DNA from: an uncultured Ruminococcus sp.
Lineage (GTDB): Bacteria; Bacillota; Clostridia; Oscillospirales; Ruminococcaceae
Reading direction: 5' to 3'
Assembly (NCBI GenBank): GCA_902786965.1
Contig: CADAEJ010000029.1
Coordinates: 1 to 34,857, forward strand
DNA: 34,857 bases
Below the pieces are notes generated by a model. It worked only from the letters and a program-made list of their open reading frames with translations, searched no databases and was not told where the DNA came from. The translations under genes and the position numbers were made by a program. Within the stretch, counting starts at the first letter, position 1. Each line of letters begins with the position of its first letter. This document shows positions 1 through 6,644 of the stretch, piece by piece.

Positions 1-166
1 CTGCGACATGAAAAACACAGTCATAGCCGGAAAAGCTTTTGCTCTTCCAGCTATCACCGATCATATCCACAGTATCAACAGAGTAATCGTTTCCGAACTT
101 CTCCATATATTTTTCAAACGAGGTGCCTATGTAGCTGCCTGCACCTGTGATGAGGATCTTTTTCAT
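1..166 (-). CDS. NAD-dependent epimerase/dehydratase, N-terminal fragment (gene runs off window)
   Basis: About 55 N-terminal residues are present, starting MKKILITGAGSYIG; the gene continues beyond base 1. The beta-strand followed by GAGSYIG is the Rossmann dinucleotide-binding turn of extended SDR enzymes (GxxGxxG type). Its ATG overlaps the TGA of the sugar transferase in an ATGA junction (163-166), so it is translationally coupled as the third gene of the polysaccharide operon. By family and context it probably makes or modifies a nucleotide sugar. The substrate cannot be read from this fragment, because the catalytic YxxxK lies outside the window. It could also be a UDP-glucose 4-epimerase-like or a dTDP-sugar reductase-like enzyme. 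Confidence 0.75.
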   Translation of the reverse strand, partial: MKKILITGAGSYIGTSFEKYMEKFGNDYSVDTVDMIGDSWKSKSFSGYDCVFHVA

Positions 167-1050
167 AACGCATTCGCCTTTTCAAATTCTTTTGCCATCT
201 GACCTGTTCCACCCTCGACTACGCCTTTGCTTTTAAGCACAGCATAAACCGAGCCAAGCAGTATCTTGGTATCCATTTGAAGACCAGACATGCTCGAACC
301 CTTCAGATTCTGTGCATACAGACCATCAAGTTTTGCCTTTTCGGGTATATCGAGTTCATCTCTGCCTTTGATCTGTGCAAGACCTGTAAGACCTGGCTTG
401 ATGTCATTTGCGCCGTATTTATCGCGCTCTGAAGTCAGAAAATCCTGATTCCAAAGAGCTGGTCTTGGACCGATAATGCTCATATTGCCGATAAAGATGT
501 TCCAAAGCTGCGGAAGCTCGTCTATTGAGAGCTTTCTAATCAGCTTACCGCTTTTGAGCAGGTACTGGTCGGGATTATCGAGCATATGTGTCGGAACGTT
601 CTTTGGTGTATCAAGTCGCATTGAACGGAACTTGAACAGTTTGAAATATCTCTTATCCTCGCCGACTCTCTTCTGACAGAAGATGACCGGACCTGGATCG
701 TCTTTTTTGATACAAAGTGCAGTTACTGCATAGACAGGTGCGAGGCATACCATTCCGAAGAACGAGAGCACAACGTCAAAACCGCGTTTGATGAACTTTT
801 CATAAAAAGTTGGATAGTGAGTAGTAACACCCGTTGATTCAAGGTGTCCCTGAACGCCGTCTGCGTTAGGCTCGTCATTTTCGTCTTCAACAAAAACAAC
901 GTTCTGACCCTGCATTTCGTTCTGTTCAAGCGGATCGTCCTCGTAATATGTAGCTGCTTTTTGCTTCTTTGCTATCATTTCCATCACAAAAAACGTAACT
1001 CCGAGAATAACTGCGGAGGTCTTGATGAACTTTTTGAGTTTCTTATTCAT
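163..1050 (-). CDS. Initiating sugar transferase (polyprenyl-phosphate sugar-1-phosphate transferase, PglC/WcaJ C-domain family)
   Basis: This is a membrane enzyme that moves a sugar-1-phosphate from a nucleotide sugar to undecaprenyl phosphate, the first step of capsule or glycan assembly. The catalytic domain (about residues 85-270) shows the KRGFDVVLS entry, one hydrophobic re-entrant helix (about 92-113), KKDDPGP, QKRVGE, FKFRSM, the DE dyad in IDELPQLWN, and GPRP, all hallmarks of the bacterial sugar transferase family. It is odd in carrying about 85 extra N-terminal residues with their own hydrophobic helix (about 9-27) and an acidic linker, where minimal PglC proteins begin at the catalytic membrane helix. 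It lies between a PglD-like acyltransferase and an epimerase, matching a bacillosamine-like or related module; the actual sugar is inference. Confidence 0.9.
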   Translation of the reverse strand: MNKKLKKFIKTSAVILGVTFFVMEMIAKKQKAATYYEDDPLEQNEMQGQNVVFVEDENDEPNADGVQGHLESTGVTTHYPTFYEKFIKRGFDVVLSFFGMVCLAPVYAVTALCIKKDDPGPVIFCQKRVGEDKRYFKLFKFRSMRLDTPKNVPTHMLDNPDQYLLKSGKLIRKLSIDELPQLWNIFIGNMSIIGPRPALWNQDFLTSERDKYGANDIKPGLTGLAQIKGRDELDIPEKAKLDGLYAQNLKGSSMSGLQMDTKILLGSVYAVLKSKGVVEGGTGQMAKEFEKANAL

Positions 1051-1068
1051 ATCTTCATATCCTCAATA

Positions 1069-1563
1069 CTAATTTCTGAAAACCACGCCGTATTCTACCT
1101 TTGTTTTAGGTGGAACTGTGGTATTGGAGCAGACAGTTGAATTGCAGTCGAGGTGACAGCCCTCGCCTACTGTCGAGTTGTGATTGACAACTGCGCCGCT
1201 TGAAACTATCGTACATTTGCCGACCTCAACAGCCGTACCGATAACCGACATCGGCTCGATAACGCAGCCCTCTGCGATTTTGGCTGACGGACTGACATAA
1301 GCTCTGCGGCTGATGAACGAAACTATCTCGTAGCCTGCCTCTTTGAGTTTTTCTGTGGTTTCAACACGAACGTCAGCGTTACCGATAGCAACTATCGCAC
1401 ACCTATATGTGTCCGTGAATTTCTTAAACTCGTCTATCTTTCCGACAGCAAGATCACTTTTGTCGTCAAGAAAATCTATTTTGTCATACAGATTGAGTGC
1501 TCTGGCAGATTCTTTTATCATTGCGCCGTACTGCCCTGCGCCGATTATCAATAGGTTGTTCAT
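1069..1563 (-). CDS. PglD/NeuD-like sugar O- or N-acyltransferase (left-handed beta-helix)
   Basis: The N-terminal half is a Rossmann-like domain (IIGAGQYGAMI at residues 5-15, VAIGNADVR mid-domain). The C-terminal half (about 90-160) is a run of imperfect hexapeptide repeats (I-G-A-V, V-G-C, V-S-G-A, V-G-E-G) typical of left-handed beta-helix acyltransferases, with a VVNHNSTVG stretch carrying the usual histidine. In PglD and NeuD such proteins acetylate an amino sugar or sialic acid with acetyl-CoA. At 164 residues it is shorter than the usual 195-215, so the helix has few coils; the end in VVFRN lacks the common tail. It is first in its operon, 18 bp before the sugar transferase, and is read from the consensus promoter at 1696-1724. 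Confidence 0.85.
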   Translation of the reverse strand: MNNLLIIGAGQYGAMIKESARALNLYDKIDFLDDKSDLAVGKIDEFKKFTDTYRCAIVAIGNADVRVETTEKLKEAGYEIVSFISRRAYVSPSAKIAEGCVIEPMSVIGTAVEVGKCTIVSSGAVVNHNSTVGEGCHLDCNSTVCSNTTVPPKTKVEYGVVFRN

Positions 1564-1695
1564 AACCGACCTGCTTTCAATTATTTTGCTACCTTCCCTG
1601 ACTTGTCCATCATACTTTACTTTTCGTAAAGCACAGCATTTTGTTAAAAGCTTTAAAATTTATATATAGTTTTATTGCATAATTTCACAAGTTCT

Positions 1696-1724
1696 ATTAT
1701 AACAAACAAGATGGTAGATGTCAA
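1696..1724 (-). promoter_or_regulatory. Perfect-consensus sigma-A promoter for the polysaccharide operon
   Basis: On the minus strand TTGACA (1724-1719), a 17-bp spacer and TATAAT (1701-1696) match the consensus exactly. The start of transcription should lie near 1689, giving a leader of about 125 nt before the acyltransferase ATG. That leader contains a small hairpin with arms CTTTAC/GTAAAG (1615-1631). Confidence 0.88.
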
Positions 1725-1886
1725 CGAAAACATTTGAAATTTGGCAAAATGGCAACTATTTGCAATGTTTAACGACAAAAACTGAATATTTCAACGAAGG
1801 AAAGTTGGTTATGGCATAAACTGGTGTTTACAGGCGCAAGGGCGGTAGATGAAAAGCAAAGTTAATACTCTATTGTTATTATAGAT

Positions 1887-1957
1887 AAAAGCGCGTCAAC
1901 AGGTCATTCATTGGCAAGACTGACGATAATACTTGATATTTGGCGCTTTTCTTTTAT
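1887..1957 (+). repeat. Inverted repeat with T-rich tail in the divergent spacer (possible terminator or small RNA)
   Basis: The 527-bp spacer between the acyltransferase and the aldolase holds two promoters and this element. AAAAGCGC (1887-1894) pairs with GCGCTTTT (1943-1950), enclosing 48 nt, and is followed by TTTTCTTTTATTTT. A shorter GTCA/TGAC pair lies inside. No clear promoter was found directly before it and there is no open reading frame of note, so its role is unknown. The rest of 1564-2089 beyond the two promoters shows nothing else recognisable. Confidence 0.35.
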
Positions 1958-2010
1958 TTTGAATAGTATTATATTCTGACAACACCGCATCAATATTCTG
2001 AAAAACAATA

Positions 2011-2024
2011 AATAGTTGACTATT
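2011..2024 (+). promoter_or_regulatory. Dyad AATAGT-TG-ACTATT over the -35 box, possible operator
   Basis: A perfect 6-bp inverted repeat with a 2-bp centre covers the -35 element of the aldolase promoter. A related copy, AATAGT followed by GACTA, lies at 2064-2074 in the transcribed leader. This is the usual placing of a repressor site, but the regulator is not known. Confidence 0.4.
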
Positions 2025-2044
2025 GCTAATTATTATGTTATACT
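2016..2044 (+). promoter_or_regulatory. Sigma-A promoter for the DRE-TIM aldolase
   Basis: TTGACT (2016-2021), 17 bp, TATACT (2039-2044). Transcription would start near 2051, about 40 nt before the gene. The ribosome site AAGGAGA at 2074-2080 lies 9 nt before the ATG at 2090. Confidence 0.82.
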
Positions 2045-2089
2045 GTCTAATGTGAAAAAATTCAATAGTGACTAAGGAGAAATGACGCT

Positions 2090-3064
2090 ATGAAAGAAAT
2101 ATCCAAGCTTATGTCATACAGAGAAAGCATCAGGGTCGTTGATGCAACACTTCGCGACGGAGGACTTGTAAACGACTTTTTCTTTGATGATGATTTTGTA
2201 AAAAGTCTTTATCTTACGAACATCAAGTCGGGCGTTGATTATATGGAATTCGGCTACAGGGGTGACAAGGAGATGTTTGACCCCGAAAAGTTCGGTAAAT
2301 GGAAATTCTGCGATGATGATGATATAAGAGCTATCGTTGGCGATAATGAATCTGACCTCAAGATCGCTATTATGGCTGACGTGGGAAGATGCAACTACAA
2401 GCAGGACATCAGACCAAAGAGCGAAAGTCCTGTTGACCTTATTCGCGTTGCGACATACATCAACCAGATACCGACGGCGGTTGATATGATAGAGCACGCA
2501 AAGAACAACGGATACGAGGTCAGCTGCAACATTATGGCAATATCTTCCGCACAGGAGGGCGATGTGCGTGCAGCGCTTGATATTCTCGGTCAGACGGCTG
2601 TTGATGTTATTTACATAGTTGACAGCTTTGGTGCGCTGTATCCAGAGCAGCTTCAGCGTGTTGCTGCGCTGTATATGGAATACGGTGAGAAGTACAACAA
2701 AAAGATAGGCATTCACGCTCACAACAATCAGCAGCTTGCATTTGCTAACACTATTGAAGCTGTCGGTGATGGTGTTGACTGGCTCGATGCGACATATTCC
2801 GCAATGGGCAGAGGTGCTGGCAACTGCGCTATGGAGCTTCTTCTTGGTTTCCTTAAAAACCCGAAATACAAGGTCTTCCCTGTTATCAAGTTTATTGATG
2901 AGCATATGAACAAGCTCCGTGAAAGCGGTGTAAAATGGGGATATGACCTTCAGTATCTTATGACAGGTCTGCTCAATCAGCATCCGAGAACGGCGATAGA
3001 GTTTACAAAGAAAGACCGCAAGGACTACGCAGAATTCTACAAAGAGATAGTTGCACTTGACTGA
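2090..3064 (+). CDS. DRE-TIM metallolyase family aldolase (HMGL-like), substrate unknown
   Basis: A TIM-barrel aldolase of the HMG-CoA lyase/4-hydroxy-2-oxovalerate aldolase superfamily. The divalent-metal and catalytic signature is visible: VDATLRDGG (Asp18, Arg22, Asp23), and GIHAHNN with metal ligands His209 and His211, plus the VDSFGALYPEQL strand and GRGAGN loop (about 267-272). These enzymes cleave or form C-C bonds next to a 2-keto acid or CoA thioester. The length of 324 residues fits the catalytic domain alone, with no LeuA regulatory domain and no partner dehydrogenase such as DmpF, so a normal meta-cleavage role is unlikely. Related stand-alone copies occur near surface-polysaccharide genes, as here (divergent operon). 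It is a single-gene transcript with its own promoter and terminator. The family is sure, the reaction is not. Confidence 0.8.
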   Translation: MKEISKLMSYRESIRVVDATLRDGGLVNDFFFDDDFVKSLYLTNIKSGVDYMEFGYRGDKEMFDPEKFGKWKFCDDDDIRAIVGDNESDLKIAIMADVGRCNYKQDIRPKSESPVDLIRVATYINQIPTAVDMIEHAKNNGYEVSCNIMAISSAQEGDVRAALDILGQTAVDVIYIVDSFGALYPEQLQRVAALYMEYGEKYNKKIGIHAHNNQQLAFANTIEAVGDGVDWLDATYSAMGRGAGNCAMELLLGFLKNPKYKVFPVIKFIDEHMNKLRESGVKWGYDLQYLMTGLLNQHPRTAIEFTKKDRKDYAEFYKEIVALD

Positions 3065-3083
3065 TAATAGCTGCTTATAAGCG

Positions 3084-3116
3084 AAAATGAGCCGTCACAA
3101 AGACGACTCATTTTTT
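3084..3116 (+). terminator. Intrinsic terminator after the aldolase gene
   Basis: Stem AAAATGAG-C-CGTC with GACG-A-CTCATTTT (one mismatch), loop about 5 nt, followed by TTTTTT ending at 3116. It abuts the stop codon of the convergent glgX at 3118 and may weakly end that transcript too. Confidence 0.85.
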
Positions 3117-3117
3117 G

Positions 3118-5202
3118 TTATTTATTGTATTTTAGCGATGCTACAACAACGCTCCTTGGTGCAAGAGTTATCTTATTCAGCTGGCGGTCGACCATTTTAT
3201 TGTAGTCAGTTGCTTTTTTATGCGGAACATCAGTATAAAAATCAATATTCCAGCTGTATCCCGACGGCAGATCTGGCATCTGCACGGGGCATTTCTCCCA
3301 GTATGCGTTGATGCCAATAAAGACTGCATCATCTTTACCTTTGCTGTCGCAGCCTGCGAACATAACGCCGATAACGTGGTCGTGGTCGTTGAATTTATCA
3401 TTCCAAGCCCATGTGTTATGAACGCTGATATCGGGAAAACCGAAGCTCGACGGATTAGTTGAATGACGTATAACAGTATGCTTTCTTCTGAAGGCTATCA
3501 TATCACTGACAAAATCGTGGATCTCTTTGTACTTTTTCAGCCTGTCCCAGTCAAGCCAGGAGATCTCGTTGTCCTGACAGTAAGCATTGTTATTGCCAAA
3601 CTGCGTGTTGCAGAACTCATCACCTGCAAAGAACATTACTGCGCCTCTGCTGCAAAGCAGTGTTGCAAAGGCATTTTTGACCATTCTGTTACGCAGACCG
3701 TTGATGTATTCATCGTCCGTCTCACCCTCTGCGCCGCAGTTCCAGCTTGTTACGCTGTTATCACCGTCTGTATTGTTCCATCCGTTTTCGAGATTATGCT
3801 TTGTATTGTAGCTGTAAAGATCGTACATAGTAAAGCCATCGTGACAAGTCAGGAAATTGACAGACGCATTGTGCCATCTTTCGGGAGGATAAAGGTCTGC
3901 CGAGCCTGTTATACGCTGTACAGCCGCCCAAGCCATACCGTTATCACCCTTTAGGAAGCAGCGAAGATCATCGCGGAAGCGTCCGTTCCATTCAGCCCAT
4001 CGGTTCCAGGACGGAAAGCTGCCGACCTGGTAAAGTCCGCCTGCGTCCCAAGCCTCTGCAATAAGCTTTACACCGCTTAGAATAGGGTCGTAAGCTATCA
4101 TCTTCAGAAGCGGAGGATTTTCAAGCGGTGTGCCGTCCTCACTTCTTCCGAGGATAGATGCAAGATCAAAGCGGAAACCGTCAACACGGTACTCTATTAC
4201 CCAGTACCGCAGGCAGTCGATTATAAACTGCTGGACTATCGGGTGGTTGCAGTTCATCGTATTTCCGCAGCCGCTGTAATTGAAATATGTTCCGTCTGGC
4301 TTGAGCATATAGTAAACGTTGTTGTCAAGTCCCTTGAACGAGAAAACAGAGCCGTCCTCGTTGCCCTCTGATGTATGGTTGAATACTACATCGAGAAAAA
4401 CAAGGATACCGTTTTCATTACAGGTCTTGATAAGCGTTTTAAGCTCATCGCCCTCGTGGTTATACTCAATGCTTGATGCATAGCTTGTGTTTGGCGCAAA
4501 GAAACAGGTAGTATTGTATCCCCAGTAGTTGAGCAGCTGCTTGCCGTTGTACTGCCTTTCCTCGTAAAGCTCATCGAACTCAAAGATAGGCATAAGTTCT
4601 ATCGCGTTTATACCGAGCTTTTTCAGATACGGTATCTTTTCAATGACTCCGTTGAAGGTACCGTTGTTCTTAACGCCCGAGGTCAGACTTTTGGTGAATC
4701 CTCTTACATGAAGCTCGTAGATAACAAGGTCGCTGAAATTGATATCTATTTTTGCAAAGTTGCCCCAGTCGAATGTATCGTTGCAGATCCTTGCGTGATA
4801 GCAATCAGTTGCGCCGGAACGGCTCCCCCAGACGCTTTGTCCCGTTACAGCGCGTGCATACGGGTCAAGGATATTGGTCTTATTATTGAAAAGCAGTCCC
4901 TTTTCGGGAGCATATTCACCTGTAAGACGATAGCAGTATTCTACCTCGTAGATGTCGATCCCGTAGATCATTATTGACCAGGTATCGCCAATGCGGTAGC
5001 TGTTTGGGATCGGTATCTCCGCAAAGGGTTTTGTCTCTCCCCTGTTGAAAAGCACAACAGAGCAAGCCGTTGCCCCTGCGGAATGAATGGTAAAGTTTAC
5101 AGCGCGAAGCATCGCAGAAGCGCCATTTAGTTCGTATATACCCGGGCGGCATTCAAACCCGGCTATGATGTCAGTAGCCTTGAATGTTTCGGAGTTTTTC
5201 AT
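3118..5202 (-). CDS. glgX: Glycogen debranching enzyme, GlgX/isoamylase type (GH13)
   Basis: Hydrolyses alpha-1,6 branches of glycogen or limit dextrins in the cytoplasm (no signal peptide). An N-terminal CBM48-like beta-sandwich (about 15-110) precedes the GH13 barrel. Conserved regions are clear: DVVFNHT (271-277), DGFRFDLA with nucleophile Asp346, IAEAWDAGG with acid/base Glu383, and FLTCHDGFTMYDL with the stabilising Asp455, followed by GlgX-type SYNTKHNLENGWNNTDG. The C-terminal beta domain ends in ITLAPRSVVVASL. The 694-residue length is normal. The ribosome site AAGGTTG lies about 8 nt before the ATG. It sits 21 bp downstream of the dNTPase gene and is probably read with it. Catalytic residues are all present, so it should be active. 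Confidence 0.93.
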   Translation of the reverse strand: MKNSETFKATDIIAGFECRPGIYELNGASAMLRAVNFTIHSAGATACSVVLFNRGETKPFAEIPIPNSYRIGDTWSIMIYGIDIYEVEYCYRLTGEYAPEKGLLFNNKTNILDPYARAVTGQSVWGSRSGATDCYHARICNDTFDWGNFAKIDINFSDLVIYELHVRGFTKSLTSGVKNNGTFNGVIEKIPYLKKLGINAIELMPIFEFDELYEERQYNGKQLLNYWGYNTTCFFAPNTSYASSIEYNHEGDELKTLIKTCNENGILVFLDVVFNHTSEGNEDGSVFSFKGLDNNVYYMLKPDGTYFNYSGCGNTMNCNHPIVQQFIIDCLRYWVIEYRVDGFRFDLASILGRSEDGTPLENPPLLKMIAYDPILSGVKLIAEAWDAGGLYQVGSFPSWNRWAEWNGRFRDDLRCFLKGDNGMAWAAVQRITGSADLYPPERWHNASVNFLTCHDGFTMYDLYSYNTKHNLENGWNNTDGDNSVTSWNCGAEGETDDEYINGLRNRMVKNAFATLLCSRGAVMFFAGDEFCNTQFGNNNAYCQDNEISWLDWDRLKKYKEIHDFVSDMIAFRRKHTVIRHSTNPSSFGFPDISVHNTWAWNDKFNDHDHVIGVMFAGCDSKGKDDAVFIGINAYWEKCPVQMPDLPSGYSWNIDFYTDVPHKKATDYNKMVDRQLNKITLAPRSVVVASLKYNK

Positions 5203-5223
5203 TTTAACACAACCTTGTTTTTA

Positions 5224-6453
5224 TTAGTATTTTAAAAGCTCGTTGTAGATCTCTATTGCATATCTGTCGGTCATACCCGATATGTAATCAATTATAGCCT
5301 GTGCATAGATCTGCTTTGTTTCAAGTTTACCATATATCTTTTCATTCTTATAGCGCTTGTACTGCCCTGCCCTTTCGCCAAGTAACTCCTTGTCAACGTA
5401 CTTGCATATAAAATCAAGAAAATCGGCAGAAAGCATCGGATAATCCCTGCCAAGCTTTTTCAGATTTACTAATGTATGCTCTTTATCGTACATATCAATA
5501 AGTGCAAGATAAACAGCGCGTATAACTGACCTTACATATTCCTTATACACATTGAATTTGGCGCTTGAATATATATGCTCGTAGTTGAAACGCTTGATCT
5601 CATTGAGCATACTGTTGTATTTTTCGCTGAGCAGTATTCCCTTTTCGGGTGAACTGTTTTCGCAGATGTCGGTAATGAATTTGTGAATGATAACTGTTGT
5701 ATTTATTGCGCTCTCGCTGTAGCTGCGCGATATCTTGTTAAGCTTGCGAAGCTCTGAAAAACCGATGAACTTTAGCCTTACAGCGTCTTCGATATCTCTC
5801 CCGAGGTATGCTATCTTATCGGATATCTTGACCACGCAGCCTTCCCATGTGTACGGCTGATACTTCCCCGGTGTATCGAAATCTGCAAGATCAATAGCAT
5901 CTTTATGCGGTTTGATGCCGTTGTGGTCAACTTCGCCGCAGTGTGAGATTATACCGTCTCTGACTGCGTAAGTAAGGCAGAGATTATCAAAGTTTCTGCC
6001 GCTGTTTTCAAGCAGCTCAAGCTTGTCAATAACTCGCAGGCTGTTTCGCTCGTGCCAGAATCTATCCATACCGTTTTCTTTGCGAAGTGCAGAAAGCTCG
6101 TTCTCTCCCTCGTGACCAAACGGTGCGTGCCCAAGGTCATGACCCATAGCTATTGCTTTGGTGAGATCTGTATTCAGCCCCAGGAATTTAGCTATCGTAC
6201 AGCTTACAGATTCAACGTGCTGAACGTGCTCCATTCTCGTGCAGATATGGTCGTTTTCAATGTTGAAGAAAACCTGCGTTTTATGCTTTAAACGTCTGTA
6301 CGCAAGGCAATGAAGGATCCTTGTATAGTCGCGCTCGTAAGGTGAACGTATATCGTTAGGACGCGAATAAAGCGCCTTTTCACGTTTGATATGTGTTTGC
6401 CAAGCACTGTTTTCTTCTCTTGAAGCAACGCTTTCAAACAAGTTTTCTTTCAT
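5224..6453 (-). CDS. dgt: Deoxyguanosinetriphosphate triphosphohydrolase-like HD-domain protein
   Basis: A dNTP triphosphohydrolase of the Dgt/SAMHD1-like HD family, which splits dNTPs to deoxynucleoside and triphosphate in the cytoplasm. Visible features are YRRLKHKTQVF, the metal-binding H...HD motif (TRMEHVQHVE followed by AMGHDLGHAPFGHEGE) and the later RDGIISHCGE and KISDKIAYLGRDIEDA segments. A longer frame would start at 6477, but the promoter -10 box is at 6494-6489, so transcription should begin near 6482 and leave that ATG almost no leader. The next ATG at 6453 (MKENLFESV) has a GTGGTG ribosome site and a leader of about 29 nt, so it is preferred (409 residues). glgX follows by 21 bp. 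dGTP preference is family inference. Confidence 0.88.
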   Translation of the reverse strand: MKENLFESVASREENSAWQTHIKREKALYSRPNDIRSPYERDYTRILHCLAYRRLKHKTQVFFNIENDHICTRMEHVQHVESVSCTIAKFLGLNTDLTKAIAMGHDLGHAPFGHEGENELSALRKENGMDRFWHERNSLRVIDKLELLENSGRNFDNLCLTYAVRDGIISHCGEVDHNGIKPHKDAIDLADFDTPGKYQPYTWEGCVVKISDKIAYLGRDIEDAVRLKFIGFSELRKLNKISRSYSESAINTTVIIHKFITDICENSSPEKGILLSEKYNSMLNEIKRFNYEHIYSSAKFNVYKEYVRSVIRAVYLALIDMYDKEHTLVNLKKLGRDYPMLSADFLDFICKYVDKELLGERAGQYKRYKNEKIYGKLETKQIYAQAIIDYISGMTDRYAIEIYNELLKY

Positions 6454-6488
6454 AGTATACACCACGCGATCTGACATATATTTTTTAA

Positions 6489-6517
6489 ATTATACCATAT
6501 GACTGCTGATAAATCAA
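6489..6517 (-). promoter_or_regulatory. Sigma-A promoter for dgt-glgX
   Basis: On the minus strand TTGATT (6517-6512), 17 bp, TATAAT (6494-6489). The predicted start near 6482 argues for the internal ATG at 6453 as the real dgt start. Confidence 0.82.
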
Positions 6518-6529
6518 TAGCAATTGATT
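6512..6529. promoter_or_regulatory. Dyad AATCAAT-AGCA-ATTGATT, possible operator
   Basis: A perfect 7-bp inverted repeat with a 4-bp centre covers the -35 box of the dgt promoter in the spacer between the divergent dgt and CWB2 genes. No regulator is known. Confidence 0.4.
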
Positions 6530-6579
6530 GACGTATGACAATTTTTTATGTATTTTATGTTAATAGTAAACAAAAACTA

Positions 6580-6608
6580 TTGAAAAGACATAATAATTAT
6601 GGTATAAT
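6580..6608 (+). promoter_or_regulatory. Sigma-A promoter for the CAP/CWB2 surface protein
   Basis: TTGAAA (6580-6585), 17 bp, TATAAT (6603-6608). The ribosome site GGAGGTG begins at 6630, ahead of the ATG at 6645. Confidence 0.82.
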
Positions 6609-6644
6609 TTCTACGAATAATAGCACACGGAGGTGTTATAAAAT

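Noticed and set aside
2114-2983. 289-codon minus-strand frame opposite the aldolase
   Set aside because: The plus-strand aldolase has complete catalytic motifs, promoter and terminator; the antisense frame matches no family.
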